64,000 nucleotides of DNA, taken from the NCBI GenBank assembly GCA_025056215.1, contig JANWWC010000003.1, positions 186,001 through 250,000 on the forward strand, read 5' to 3'. Shown here piece after piece: positions 17,418 to 27,009 of the stretch (positions within the stretch are counted from its first letter, which is position 1; each line of letters starts with the position of its first letter). The notes under the pieces were generated by a model. The model searched no databases. It was not told the DNA's origin and saw only the letters and a program-made list of their open reading frames with translations. A program made the translations under genes and the position numbers. This stretch comes from Cytophagales bacterium (lineage in GTDB: Bacteria; Bacteroidota; Bacteroidia; Cytophagales; Flammeovirgaceae).

Positions 17418-18326
17418 ATGGAAGTTTTTTTAGGAGTCGATATAGGTGGAACAAATGTAAAATTTGGAGCAGTACGTGAAGATGGAGTATTATTAGCGAA
17501 AGAAAAAATCAAAACATCAGAATTACACGATAAAGGAAGTTTCGTAGTTAATTTTTTTAATGCTCTAGAAAAGAAACTAGCTGAGTTTCCGTATATTCAG
17601 AAAGTAGGCATCGGTGTGCCAGGAACTCTCACCAAAGACCGTAGATTTACGTTAGAATATCCTAATCTTCCAAAACTAAGTTATATTCCTCTTCACGACC
17701 GTCTTTCAGAAGCTTTTCCGCACGTTACTTTCTGTCTTGAAAACGATGCTAATGCAGCTGCAATAGGTGAATTAGTATTTTCTCGGCAAACCTTACCCGA
17801 TAATTTTGTATTGATTACTCTAGGCACAGGAGTAGGGGCAGGCGCAATCATCAACAGAAGAATTTACTTGGGAGGAGATGGAAATGCTTTGGAAATTGGG
17901 CATATCTTGGCTAGCAATGGAAAAACTATCGAACAGAACATCGGCAAAAAAGGAATCGTTGAAATGATGCTTAATGAACTCAAAAAAGATGAAATAAAAA
18001 CAAGTTTAAACAAAAACTCATCTTATAAAGATATAGAAAAGGCACTTCATGAAAAAGATAAATTAGCTATCAAACTATACCGAGAGGTGGGTAAATATGT
18101 TGGAGAAGCAATAATCGCACTAGCACGCATTCTGGACATCAAGAACTTCCTCATCGGTGGTGGCGTAGCTGACAACTGGGAATATGTTTTTCCTTCGATT
18201 ATAGAATCATGTCATCAACATCTATCTCCCTACTACTTGAAAGATTTAAAAATTATACGCGCTACTCTCGGCAACGATGCTGGCATGATGGGCGCAGCTG
18301 CACTAGTAAAACATTTGAATGTATGA
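17418..18326 (+). CDS. ROK-family sugar kinase (glucokinase-like)
   Basis: Probably phosphorylates glucose or a related sugar. Seen: the N-terminal phosphate motif GVDIGGTNVKFGA, the catalytic ENDANAAAIGE, and the GTGVGAGAI loop at about residue 140. The zinc-binding motif usual in ROK proteins (CxCGxxGCxE) is not present; the matching region reads ASNGKTIEQNIGKKGI with no cysteines. I chose the ATG at 17418 because upstream in-frame codons overlap the rhomboid gene and the GVDIGGTN motif sits at the right place. The stop overlaps the next start as ATGA, so translation is probably coupled. Confidence 0.88.
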   Translation: MEVFLGVDIGGTNVKFGAVREDGVLLAKEKIKTSELHDKGSFVVNFFNALEKKLAEFPYIQKVGIGVPGTLTKDRRFTLEYPNLPKLSYIPLHDRLSEAFPHVTFCLENDANAAAIGELVFSRQTLPDNFVLITLGTGVGAGAIINRRIYLGGDGNALEIGHILASNGKTIEQNIGKKGIVEMMLNELKKDEIKTSLNKNSSYKDIEKALHEKDKLAIKLYREVGKYVGEAIIALARILDIKNFLIGGGVADNWEYVFPSIIESCHQHLSPYYLKDLKIIRATLGNDAGMMGAAALVKHLNV

Positions 18327-18916
18327 AAAGCCGAGAACAAATTTTACAAGCTGTTAAGCGGAATAAACCAGCTTTTTCACCTCTTCCCGAGATTCCTTTT
18401 TTCGAATCTCCCTTAGAAGACTTAGCATCTATTTTTGCTAAAACTCTTACCAAAATAGGAGGAGAAGCTTTTTTTACGACATCACAACAAGAAGCTTTTC
18501 AACTTCTTCGCCAATGGACAACAGATTACCCAAACGTAGTTTCTACAGTTTCGTGGGCAATGCTTGGAAATATAAAAATATCTAACATCGAACAACCTCA
18601 TCAACTCGAACAATTAGACTTAGCAATTCTCGAAGGTCAGCTTGGAGTAGCAGAAAATGCCGCTATCTGGATAACAGAGGAAGACGCTTTTCATCGGGCT
18701 GTTCCGTTTATTGCGCAGCACTTAATCTTAGTACTTCATCGCCACAAGATTGTATGGAATATGCACGAAGCATATTCTAAAATACTCATCAATTCTACAG
18801 GTTATGGCGTTTTTATCGCAGGTCCCTCTAAAACTGCCGACATAGAACAATCGTTGGTAGTAGGAGCGCATGGTCCAAGAAGTTTGCGAGTGCTAATTTA
18901 TGAATCATCATCTTAG
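18323..18916 (+). CDS. LUD-domain (LutC/YkgG-like) protein
   Basis: A 197-residue protein of the LUD family, whose members in other bacteria take part in lactate oxidation with LutA and LutB. Seen: the central strings AILEGQLGVAENAAIW and HRHKIVWNMHEA, and the C-terminal GPSKTADIEQSLVVGAHGPRSLRVL, which is the most characteristic segment. LutA and LutB are absent here, so a role in lactate use is not shown. The start overlaps the ROK kinase stop by four bases, and the end overlaps the convergent secreted-protein gene by nine bases. Confidence 0.85.
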   Translation: MKSREQILQAVKRNKPAFSPLPEIPFFESPLEDLASIFAKTLTKIGGEAFFTTSQQEAFQLLRQWTTDYPNVVSTVSWAMLGNIKISNIEQPHQLEQLDLAILEGQLGVAENAAIWITEEDAFHRAVPFIAQHLILVLHRHKIVWNMHEAYSKILINSTGYGVFIAGPSKTADIEQSLVVGAHGPRSLRVLIYESSS

Positions 18917-20608
18917 CACTGTAATCTGCATTTGTTCGCCTTGAGAACTTATGGCTATGTAAACTCCCATCTCGACGGGAAGGTTTTGATGGTTAGTTCC
19001 GTCCCAGAAGCTGGGTGTGATAAGCTCTTTAACTAGAAAGCCGTTCTTATCGAAAATCTGAACTTTCCCTTGATACGGAAAAGGAACAACCGAAGCTTGC
19101 TGATTCAAAGAGGGCGCAAGAATATGATGTACACAACCCAACGGTTCAGAAACTTTTATTTCTTCTGGATATTTTATAAAACACTCATCTTTATAACGCA
19201 TATACAACCAGTAGGAACCTGGTTTAATTTTGGCAAATTGCTTATGAGAAGAAGCAATACTATCTCCTTGAAAAGAATACAGCACAAAATCAACATACTT
19301 CATTGGCTTTCCTAAAAGGTTTACCCATATAGTAGCACTCGAATCGGCACATGAAGTAGGCGACATTTCGATATCAATTCGCTTAGGATTCATTTGCCGC
19401 ACTACTACGTAAACACTATCGCGACCTACACAGCCCGCTTCATCTATAATTACAGCGCGATGATAGCCTGACTGATAAACAACACTTTGATTCGTTTGAC
19501 TCCCTGACTCCCACAAATATTTCCATTGAGGGTGAAATTTAGCATTTAAAATTAAAGAATCGCCACAACTATACAATGTATCTTCGATGTGTAACTTAGG
19601 GAGTGAACGAATTTGAATCGTATCACTTGTTTTCGATAAACAACCTAAACTGTGAATGCGAACTACGTGCACACCTTCTTGGCTTTTTTCAACGTTAATC
19701 ATGCCAGTTTTTTCATCAATATGCAATTTTTCAAATGCCTCGAAGCTACAAGTAATTCCGCGCTTGATAATCGGTTTAATCACCTTACTTTCTTGAGCAC
19801 ACGCTTGATGTATATCAAAAGAAAAAGGAATAGAGTAAGCTCGAAAAGAACGAACTACAGAAGTTTGATTAGGAGTAAAGTATTCGTGGTGAGGCTCCCA
19901 AAAAGCGACTTCTATTTGATCAGTGAAACACATTTTTTGTTTTTTCCAGAGCCAAAATCTGAATTTTTCTCGGCGTTCTAATCCGTTTTTTTGAGCTTCT
20001 GCGCCAAATACTCGAATCACTATACCATTTCTTTGCCATGCGCCGAATCCTGCCACGCGCCGAATCTCCATAGAATCGTAAAAAACTCCGATAAGGTCGC
20101 CTTCTTCTAAAGGCTCGCCATCGAACGTTGGGTTAGATTCTAAAGGAATAGAAACTAACCCAAAAGTGGAGGTAATCAAATATTGCCAACCTACGGGGAG
20201 TTCTGGTTGTTGAAAAGAGACATAAATAGTATCGCTATACCCTGTATAAAAATTATCTGTTAGCACTGCATAAATCTGATGCTTTTCCTGCCTTTGCAGG
20301 GTAGTGATGCACCAAACCGCTCTAGCAATAGAATCAGTTCCGACAGGTGCTCGGCGTGTGATAGGTGTCACCCCAGAAAAAAAGCGAACTGAAAACCTTT
20401 CAGGTTGAAAAGCATGGACTTTTGCACTTAGTTCAAAGGTTGCAGTATGAAAAGGGAGCACCGTAGAACTCGTAAGTAGTTCTATGCGCAAGATAGGTTG
20501 ATCTATATTATTTTGAGCGTTTAAACGAAGCAACGCCCCTGCTGCACTTAGGCTTACTAATACGATATTTTTTAGTTTCTTGAGTATATGTATATGAAAA
20601 GGTTTCAT
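18908..20608 (-). CDS. Secreted protein with a type IX secretion type-B C-terminal domain
   Basis: A 566-residue extracellular protein. It has a signal region (about residues 1-31, ending ALLRLNAQ), an N-terminal part rich in beta strands, a central region with repeated cysteine-bearing segments such as a Gly-Cys-Leu-Ser and a Tyr-Ser-Cys-Gly, and a final 55 residues with the string VQIFDKNGFLVKEL, then FWDGTNHQNLPVEMGVYIA, ending TVLR. This matches the gliding-motility-associated (type B) tail that directs type IX secretion and surface anchoring. It implies the organism has that secretion system, although its genes are not in the window. The ligand or role is unknown. Confidence 0.8.
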   Translation of the reverse strand: MKPFHIHILKKLKNIVLVSLSAAGALLRLNAQNNIDQPILRIELLTSSTVLPFHTATFELSAKVHAFQPERFSVRFFSGVTPITRRAPVGTDSIARAVWCITTLQRQEKHQIYAVLTDNFYTGYSDTIYVSFQQPELPVGWQYLITSTFGLVSIPLESNPTFDGEPLEEGDLIGVFYDSMEIRRVAGFGAWQRNGIVIRVFGAEAQKNGLERREKFRFWLWKKQKMCFTDQIEVAFWEPHHEYFTPNQTSVVRSFRAYSIPFSFDIHQACAQESKVIKPIIKRGITCSFEAFEKLHIDEKTGMINVEKSQEGVHVVRIHSLGCLSKTSDTIQIRSLPKLHIEDTLYSCGDSLILNAKFHPQWKYLWESGSQTNQSVVYQSGYHRAVIIDEAGCVGRDSVYVVVRQMNPKRIDIEMSPTSCADSSATIWVNLLGKPMKYVDFVLYSFQGDSIASSHKQFAKIKPGSYWLYMRYKDECFIKYPEEIKVSEPLGCVHHILAPSLNQQASVVPFPYQGKVQIFDKNGFLVKELITPSFWDGTNHQNLPVEMGVYIAISSQGEQMQITVLR

Positions 20609-20622
20609 ATTTTCAAGTTATG

Positions 20623-20630
20623 CAAAGGTA
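20623..20630 (-). promoter_or_regulatory. -7 promoter element of the type IX secreted-protein gene
   Basis: TACCTTTG on the minus strand matches TAnnTTTG exactly, 14 bases before the ATG at 20608. No matching TTTG at the standard distance was found, so the -33 element is weak or absent. The transcript would have a very short leader. Confidence 0.5.
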
Positions 20631-20639
20631 TTCTACAAA

Positions 20640-20672
20640 CAAAAGAGCCGATAAATAAGGTCTATCGGCTCT
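20640..20672 (-). terminator. Hairpin terminator downstream of rseP or of a small RNA
   Basis: A perfect 10-bp stem (20644-20653 with 20663-20672, core GAGCCGATA/TATCGGCTC) with a 9-base loop. On the minus strand it is followed by TTTTGTTTG. It would end transcripts coming from rseP or from the structured region at 20700-20815. Confidence 0.6.
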
Positions 20673-20697
20673 CCACTCTCATTTTTCACACTTAAAA

Positions 20698-20815
20698 CCG
20701 ATTCTTTTTACAGTGAATCGGAACTGCACCACAACATAAAAAAAGACAAGTAAATCTTACTCTCATTTCTCATATTTACTCTTTAGAGAGCATTAACCGC
20801 TTATCTACTTGTACT
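20698..20815 (-). ncRNA. Candidate structured RNA or leader region
   Basis: On the minus strand a stem TACTTGT/ACAAGTA (20806-20812 with 20746-20752) is followed directly by seven Ts, which resembles the end of a short terminated RNA of about 70-80 bases. A second hairpin, CCGATTC/GAATCGG (20698-20704 with 20715-20721), follows. A motif close to ATGAGAAATGAGAGT occurs twice (plus-strand 20759-20777 and 20675-20693), each time a short way before a hairpin. No known RNA family was recognised, so this is a structural candidate only. Confidence 0.3.
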
Positions 20816-20873
20816 ACAAAATTCCGAGGCTAAAGTAACTTTCTTGAGTATTTTTGGAGATAAAATTTTCTTT

Positions 20874-22217
20874 TCAGAACAATTTGTAAATATCATTGCT
20901 AAAGGCAAAAATCATGAGAGCAAGTAAAATAGTCATTCCAATTCCCTGAAGCACTTGCAAAACTTTGGGAGAAGGTGCCTTGCCCGTAATTATTTCATAA
21001 CACAAAATAAGAGCGTGTCCTCCATCAAGTGCAGGAATAGGAATCAAGTTCATGAAAGCTAACACCATAGAAAGCATTCCTAAAATAGTCCAAAATTTTA
21101 TCCAGTTCCAATGTCCTCCAAAAAATTTTGCCATGCCGATAGGTCCTGAAATAGAATTAGAAGCAGAAACTTCTCCACTAAAAATTTTTTGAAACCCTTT
21201 GATTTGCAAAAACATAACACCAAATGCTTCTTTAACTCCTATTGGAATAGCTTCTGCTAACGAATAGAACTTTTTTGTTTCTTGTATTAACAAATGAGGT
21301 CGAAATCCGATAGTTCCATTTGCAGTAACTTTTGAAGAAAGAAATAAAGTATCGGTATTCCGAACAACTCTTAAAGTTACGGTGCCATTTTTGCAGCGCC
21401 CAAGTATTTGTTTGCATTCTTGAAAATAACGAATCGGGAATGTATCTATCGCGATAATTTTATCTTTTTCTTGGAGTCCTGCCATTTCAGCATTACTTTC
21501 AGGAAGTACTTCTCCTACCTCAAAAGGAGCAAGAATATCTAAAAAATTTCCTTTGTTTCCTTGTTGTGCGATAGCATTTGCGAAACCTGGAGGAATTACA
21601 ATATTTTGTCGAACTCCCTGACGCTCTACCGTATAAACAGTACCTGCTTCCATCAAATATTCTGGCTGATAAAGTTCACTAAATACTTCAACGGGTTTGT
21701 TGTTGATAGCAATCACTTTGTCTCCTGTTCGAAATCCAATTTTTTCAGCAAGTTCATATGCATAAATTCCATATTTATTCACTTCTGAAATAGGGACTTC
21801 TGTTTTTCCTACCCAATAAGCAAGTCCAATAAAGACTAAGATTCCTGTAACCATATTCATAATAATTCCTCCCAACATCACAACTAAACGCTGCCAGGCA
21901 GGCTTTGCTCTAAATTCCCAAGGTTGTACAGGATTTTGTAAAAATTCTTTGTCCATACTTTCGTCTATCATTCCTGCAATTTTTACATATCCTCCCAAAG
22001 GAAACCAGCCCAAGCCGTATTCGGTTTCTCCACTTTTGTATTTCCATAAAGCAAAATTGAGTACATTCGAAAAGGGAAAAAGAAAATCAAAAAATAGATA
22101 AAACTTTTCTACTTTAATTTTGAACAAACGTGCTGTAAAGAAATGCCCCCATTCATGCAAGCCTACCAAAATAGTTAGGGCTAGCAAGAGTTGAGCAGTC
22201 ATAATCAATCCTTCCAT
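20874..22217 (-). CDS. rseP: RIP metalloprotease RseP (site-2 protease)
   Basis: Inner-membrane zinc protease that cuts anti-sigma factors and leftover signal peptides. Seen: the zinc-binding LHEWGHF (His21, Glu22, His25) in the first helix, two PDZ-like domains in the middle (about residues 130-315), and the C-terminal catalytic string PIPALDGGHAL. The 447-residue length fits the Bacteroidota form. Start is the ATG at 22217; an in-frame ATG five codons later is also possible. Flanked by an ABC ATPase gene upstream and by a structured intergenic region downstream. Confidence 0.95.
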   Translation of the reverse strand: MEGLIMTAQLLLALTILVGLHEWGHFFTARLFKIKVEKFYLFFDFLFPFSNVLNFALWKYKSGETEYGLGWFPLGGYVKIAGMIDESMDKEFLQNPVQPWEFRAKPAWQRLVVMLGGIIMNMVTGILVFIGLAYWVGKTEVPISEVNKYGIYAYELAEKIGFRTGDKVIAINNKPVEVFSELYQPEYLMEAGTVYTVERQGVRQNIVIPPGFANAIAQQGNKGNFLDILAPFEVGEVLPESNAEMAGLQEKDKIIAIDTFPIRYFQECKQILGRCKNGTVTLRVVRNTDTLFLSSKVTANGTIGFRPHLLIQETKKFYSLAEAIPIGVKEAFGVMFLQIKGFQKIFSGEVSASNSISGPIGMAKFFGGHWNWIKFWTILGMLSMVLAFMNLIPIPALDGGHALILCYEIITGKAPSPKVLQVLQGIGMTILLALMIFAFSNDIYKLF

Positions 22218-22293
22218 GAAATTATTATTTAATCAAATTAGTGCATCAAAATTATTAAAAGATTTGTTCCTTTTTTTAAAATCTTTACCTCAG

Positions 22294-24144
22294 TTATTTT
22301 CCCTTTGGCTTTGCTAACTTTCGTTTGAGAGTAGCTCTTCGAATATCTTCTAAGTCTCCTTTAGGAATAGCGCCGATAAGTTTTTTAGTATACTCCGATT
22401 GGGGATTGGTATAAATATCTTCCGCAAAACTAATTTCTTCAATTTTCCCGTGGTTCATTACCATAATTCTATCAGAAATAAACTTGATAACAGCCAAATC
22501 ATGAGAAATAAAAATGTAAGTAAGGTTATATTTCTCTTTGAGTTGATTGAGCAAATTAAGTACTTGTGCCTGAACGGAAACATCAAGTGAAGCAGTAGAT
22601 TCGTCGCAAATAATAAAGCGAGGTTTCAATGCTAGAGTTCTTGCGATACAAATGCGCTGGCGTTGCCCCCCTGAAAATTCATGAGGGTATCTATAATAAT
22701 GTTGGGCACTCAAATTCACTGTTTCTAGGAGTTCAATAGCCCAATCGCGGCGCGCTTTATCGCTTTCTAGCACGCCATGAACCTTCATAGGTTCAACGAT
22801 AGATTCCCCCACACTCATACGTGGATTCAACGACGCATAAGGATCTTGAAAAATAATTTGCATATCTTTCCGCAGCCTTCGTAGCGCGTTTCCTTTGAGA
22901 TGAAGGGTGTTCGTTCCTTCAAAAAGAATTTCACCCGCAGTAGGCTCTATAAGGCGCAAGATACTGCGTCCCAGCGTTGTTTTTCCACAACCTGATTCTC
23001 CCACAAGTCCTAAAGTTTCTCCTGGATAGATATTAAATGAAACATCATCTACTGCTCTGACGTAATCTTTAGGCTTTCCAAAAAGGTTTTTATCTATTGG
23101 AAAATACGTTTTTAAATTTTTTACTTCCAATAAAGGAGTTTGTGAAATAAGTTGTTTATGTTTTTCCCTTAATTCTTCCTCACTTTGATAGTTGAGCATA
23201 AGAGCCTGTCCTACAGATTTAAAACGCGCTTCGCTTATACCTGTGATATTGCCTTCTTTATCGGTAGTCATGAAATCGGATACTACAGGCAAAGTGCGAA
23301 GCTTTAAATCCAAGCGAGGACGACAAGCTAACAATCCCTTTGTATAAGGATGCTGAGGATTAGAAAAAATATCCCAAGTTGTTCCATTCTCTACAATATT
23401 TCCACGATACATGACCATTACGCGATCGGCAATTTCCGCAATTACTCCTAAGTCATGTGTAATAAAAATAATAGAAGTATCTTTGTCTTGTCGTAGCTCG
23501 TTGAAAAGTTCTAAGATGGTAGCTTGCACAGTTACATCGAGAGCGGTAGTAGGTTCGTCTGCAATCAGAATAGATGGTTTACAAGCTAGTGCCATCGCAA
23601 TCATAACGCGCTGTTTTTGTCCTCCTGAAATCTGATGCGGGTAACTCTTAAAAATTTGAGAAGGGCGCGGCAACTTTACTTTATCAAACAATTGTAGCGT
23701 GCGTTTTTTAGCTTCTTGATAAGATACTCCTTCGTGCAAAATAATCGTCTCTGTTACCTGATTCCCGCAAGTATAGACCGGGTTGAGAGAACTCATAGGA
23801 TCTTGAAATATCATCGCAATTTCCCCTCCGCGAATACGTCTCATGCGGTCGCGCGGCAGTTTGAGTAAATCTACATTTCCATATTCGCGCGAATGAAATA
23901 AGATTTCACCCTGCGTGATACGCCCTGGAGGATTAGGCACTAAATTAAGCAAAGAAAGAGAGGTGACAGACTTTCCAGAACCAGATTCTCCTACAATCCC
24001 AAGAGTCTCTCCTTTCTTAAGGGAAAAGCTAATATCATTAACTGCTCGAACGATGCCTGAATCTGTTGTAAACTCTACACGCAACTGCTTGACCTCTAAA
24101 ATTGAAGGTATCTTTTCGCAACTTTCCGTAGCTTCTTGCACCAT
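22294..24144 (-). CDS. Fused dipeptide/oligopeptide ABC transporter ATPase (DppD-DppF type)
   Basis: Cytoplasmic ATPase with two ABC domains in one chain, as in GsiA and many Bacteroidota peptide importers. The first domain has Walker A GESGSGKS (about residue 54), signature ISGGQKQR and the DEPTTALDV box; the second has GESGCGKTT (about residue 378), signature FSGGQRQR and DESTASLDV. Between them is a linker of about 70 residues containing the peptide-transporter-specific cysteine/proline region (ACRPRL). Permease and binding-protein genes are not adjacent, so the substrate (peptides by family) is inferred. Confidence 0.93.
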   Translation of the reverse strand: MVQEATESCEKIPSILEVKQLRVEFTTDSGIVRAVNDISFSLKKGETLGIVGESGSGKSVTSLSLLNLVPNPPGRITQGEILFHSREYGNVDLLKLPRDRMRRIRGGEIAMIFQDPMSSLNPVYTCGNQVTETIILHEGVSYQEAKKRTLQLFDKVKLPRPSQIFKSYPHQISGGQKQRVMIAMALACKPSILIADEPTTALDVTVQATILELFNELRQDKDTSIIFITHDLGVIAEIADRVMVMYRGNIVENGTTWDIFSNPQHPYTKGLLACRPRLDLKLRTLPVVSDFMTTDKEGNITGISEARFKSVGQALMLNYQSEEELREKHKQLISQTPLLEVKNLKTYFPIDKNLFGKPKDYVRAVDDVSFNIYPGETLGLVGESGCGKTTLGRSILRLIEPTAGEILFEGTNTLHLKGNALRRLRKDMQIIFQDPYASLNPRMSVGESIVEPMKVHGVLESDKARRDWAIELLETVNLSAQHYYRYPHEFSGGQRQRICIARTLALKPRFIICDESTASLDVSVQAQVLNLLNQLKEKYNLTYIFISHDLAVIKFISDRIMVMNHGKIEEISFAEDIYTNPQSEYTKKLIGAIPKGDLEDIRRATLKRKLAKPKGK

Positions 24145-24214
24145 ATCCTCCTCAGCTTAATAGTCTACCAAATGTAGTAAAAGTTTTTTAAGAGTTTACA
24201 AGATCTATATTATT

Positions 24215-25567
24215 TCAATGAGTTTGAAGAATTTCTTTCAGAACATAGTATTTGAATTGTTCACCTCTATCAATATAATTTTTAAATAAATCGAAACTTG
24301 CACATGCAGGAGAAAGCAACACTACATCTCCTTTTTCGGCAAAATGATATGCTTTGATTACTGCTTCTCTCATACTGGTAGTTTCTACGATGTAAGGAAT
24401 TATTTCGCCAAAAAATTCTTTAAGTTTTGTATTGTCTTTTCCTAAACAAACAAGCGCTTTTACGTGTTTGCGCGCTAATTCTTCAATTTGGCGATAATCA
24501 TTTCCTTTATCTACTCCTCCTGCAATCCAAACAATAGGTTTTTGAAAGCTATCTAATGCGTAAAATGTTGCATCTACATTTGTTCCTTTAGAATCATTAA
24601 TAAATTCTATACCATTCCACTCTGCTACAAACTCTAATCGATGAGGAGCTCCCTTAAAAGAAGGGAGCGAATCCTGAATTACTTGCGGAGAAATTCCAAT
24701 TTGCAAAGCCGCCAAAATGCCGGCGCTCATGTTCATACCGTTGTGTTTTCCTCTCAATGGAAGGTTATCAAAACGAAGCAAAGTATCTTTTGTTTCCAAA
24801 TCTTGCGAAGATTTTAAAAAAGGAATTAACAAATGAGTGTTTTGATAATACGATTCAGAAAACGGCAATGTATGAAAAGGAAACACTTTATTTTTCATTC
24901 GAGATGCAATAATTTCACTATCAGCATTGTATATAAAAGTATCTCCTATGTTCATGTTGCGAATCATGTTAAACTTAGAGGCGACGTAATTTTCCATTTT
25001 ATAATCGTAACGGTCTAAATGGTCTGGCGTGATATTAGTCAGAATTCCTATGTGAGGGCGAAACTTATCTATGTCATCTAACTGAAAACTGCTCACTTCT
25101 AAAACATAGTAATCGTGTTTTTCATGAGCGACAGCCCGAGCAAAACTATTTCCTATATTGCCTGCTAATTTTACAGATAATCCGGCGTTTTTAAGCAAAT
25201 GATATGTAAACATGGTAGTAGTAGTTTTGCCATTAGTACCTGTAATTGCAACAATAAAAGCATTCGTAAATCGAAAACCGAATTCAATTTCTGAAATAAT
25301 AGGAATTTTTTGTGCACGAATTGCCTGAATGACTTCAGCTTTTTCAGGAATTCCAGGGCTTTTTACTACTAAGTCGGCTTCTAAAATTCGATGTAGTGTG
25401 TGTTTTCCTTCTTCAAAAGAAATTTGATGTGCAATGAGTTCTTCTAAAAACGGAGGCTGTATCTTTCCTGCATCCGAAACAAAAACATCAAATCCTTGCT
25501 TTTTTCCTAATAAGGCAGAACCTGTTCCACTTTCACCTGCTCCGAGCACTACTAAACGTTGTTTCAT
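24215..25567 (-). CDS. murD: UDP-N-acetylmuramoyl-L-alanine--D-glutamate ligase
   Basis: Adds D-glutamate to UDP-MurNAc-L-alanine in peptidoglycan synthesis. Seen: N-terminal Rossmann-like VLGAGESGTG, the ATP-binding ITGTNGKTTT at about residue 105, the central NITPDHLDRY, and the C-terminal WIAGGVDKGNDY and LLSPACASFDLFKNYIDRG segments, which are specific to MurD. I chose the ATG at 25567 (450 residues); the reading frame could extend seven residues upstream. Unlike in many bacteria it stands apart from the division and cell-wall cluster: no mur or fts gene is next to it. Confidence 0.96.
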   Translation of the reverse strand: MKQRLVVLGAGESGTGSALLGKKQGFDVFVSDAGKIQPPFLEELIAHQISFEEGKHTLHRILEADLVVKSPGIPEKAEVIQAIRAQKIPIISEIEFGFRFTNAFIVAITGTNGKTTTTMFTYHLLKNAGLSVKLAGNIGNSFARAVAHEKHDYYVLEVSSFQLDDIDKFRPHIGILTNITPDHLDRYDYKMENYVASKFNMIRNMNIGDTFIYNADSEIIASRMKNKVFPFHTLPFSESYYQNTHLLIPFLKSSQDLETKDTLLRFDNLPLRGKHNGMNMSAGILAALQIGISPQVIQDSLPSFKGAPHRLEFVAEWNGIEFINDSKGTNVDATFYALDSFQKPIVWIAGGVDKGNDYRQIEELARKHVKALVCLGKDNTKLKEFFGEIIPYIVETTSMREAVIKAYHFAEKGDVVLLSPACASFDLFKNYIDRGEQFKYYVLKEILQTH

Positions 25568-25656
25568 AATCAAACAAATTTTTAGCAATACTTAAACGTT
25601 TTTAGGGAATTTACAATCAAAGGATTCATCTTTGTAGACAAAATGAATAAAGTTAT

Positions 25657-26934
25657 ATGAAATATCATTTAGGATTATGCATAATACTATGGTTTTATAA
25701 ATCTCTCACAGCTACCTTTACTTTCGGGCAGATTGCTAACTCCCCTTATTCTTCACAAGGATACGGAGAACCTCATTTCACGAATAATGTTCGCGAAGTA
25801 GGCATGAGCGGATTAAGTACTGTGGATGCAAGTCCTTTGTTTATTAATCAGCAAAATCCGGCGTTGCTACAGCACAACAAACTCACGATATTCGATGCAG
25901 GTTTGTTTGTAGAACAGCGGAATTCGACTTGGGCTCATGAAAAATTGTTTCGCTCATACGGAGGAAACTTGATGTATCTTGCTTTAGGATTTCCTGTTTC
26001 TTCTCGCTGGACAACCTCTTTTCAGCTCTCGCCTTTAAGCTATGTCAATTATCAAAACAGAAGAGTCGTTACAATTGATGGTGCTGACTACAGTTCTTCT
26101 CTTCTCGAATCACAAGCAGAAGGCGGTATTTCCCACGTAAGTTGGGCGAACGGTTTCGGGATAGATAAAAAAGGAAAAATCAGCGTAGGAACTTCTTTGG
26201 GTTACGCATTCGGAAACTTAATTTATCAGTCTTATTCGCAAATAATAGACTCTCTTACAGGGTTAGATAACATGCGAGTAGGCATCTATGAAAAACTAAC
26301 TCTCAGAGGACTTGTTTACAAAGGAGGTTTTTTTTTGACTGATACGATCTTCAGAAAAACCTCGCTCAACATAGGTTTTACAGCTACTAATCGCCCTGTT
26401 TTGCATTCATTCTTCCAACGCCAGACAGAACGCTCTACAAACATTTATACTTTTATCGATACACTTGCTTACCAACAAAGCAGTAAGTTTCAGCTTCCTG
26501 AGGAGTATCAATTAGGTTTAGCTTTAGAACGAAAATATTATTATTTAATAGGAACAGAAGTGGGCATAATTCGAGGAGAAAATTTTCTGCACCCTACGCG
26601 TGGAAAAAAGTTGCGAAATGGTTATTTTGTCAACATAGGTGGTGAATATACTCCAAATTTTCAATCTGTAACAAGTTATTTTAAGCGAGTTACTTATCGA
26701 GGCGGATTTCGCTATATACAACATCCTTGGTATTTGAATAACGAATCTATCCAGGAAATCAACTTTTCAGCAGGGATTACTTTTCCTATGCCCAACTTTG
26801 CAAGTTTTAACTTTGCAACAGTAGTGGGGGTAAGAGCTTACCATCTCACTCAAGGAGTAAAAGAAAACTTTTTTAGATTTTGCTTAGGAATTACAATCAA
26901 TGAGCGCTGGTTTGTAAGGAGGCGATTTGATTAA
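25657..26934 (+). CDS. Outer-membrane beta-barrel protein, FadL-superfamily-like
   Basis: A 425-residue protein with a signal peptide of about 25 residues ending near FGQIA. The mature start NSPYSSQGYGE and the segment NNVREVGMSGLSTVDASPLFINQQNPALL match a widespread Bacteroidota barrel family distantly related to FadL-type transporters. The rest shows alternating hydrophobic strands with aromatic belts, and the C-terminus ends in an aromatic strand region. The function is not known; transport of a hydrophobic ligand is only inferred. It diverges from murD with a 67- to 90-base gap. Confidence 0.72.
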   Translation: MKYHLGLCIILWFYKSLTATFTFGQIANSPYSSQGYGEPHFTNNVREVGMSGLSTVDASPLFINQQNPALLQHNKLTIFDAGLFVEQRNSTWAHEKLFRSYGGNLMYLALGFPVSSRWTTSFQLSPLSYVNYQNRRVVTIDGADYSSSLLESQAEGGISHVSWANGFGIDKKGKISVGTSLGYAFGNLIYQSYSQIIDSLTGLDNMRVGIYEKLTLRGLVYKGGFFLTDTIFRKTSLNIGFTATNRPVLHSFFQRQTERSTNIYTFIDTLAYQQSSKFQLPEEYQLGLALERKYYYLIGTEVGIIRGENFLHPTRGKKLRNGYFVNIGGEYTPNFQSVTSYFKRVTYRGGFRYIQHPWYLNNESIQEINFSAGITFPMPNFASFNFATVVGVRAYHLTQGVKENFFRFCLGITINERWFVRRRFD

Positions 26935-27009
26935 ATCAGAAAAACTAATTCTATAGCGCGAACTCTTTAATATTCAATTAAGTTATATTATCAGAATTCT
27001 CATTTAGAT

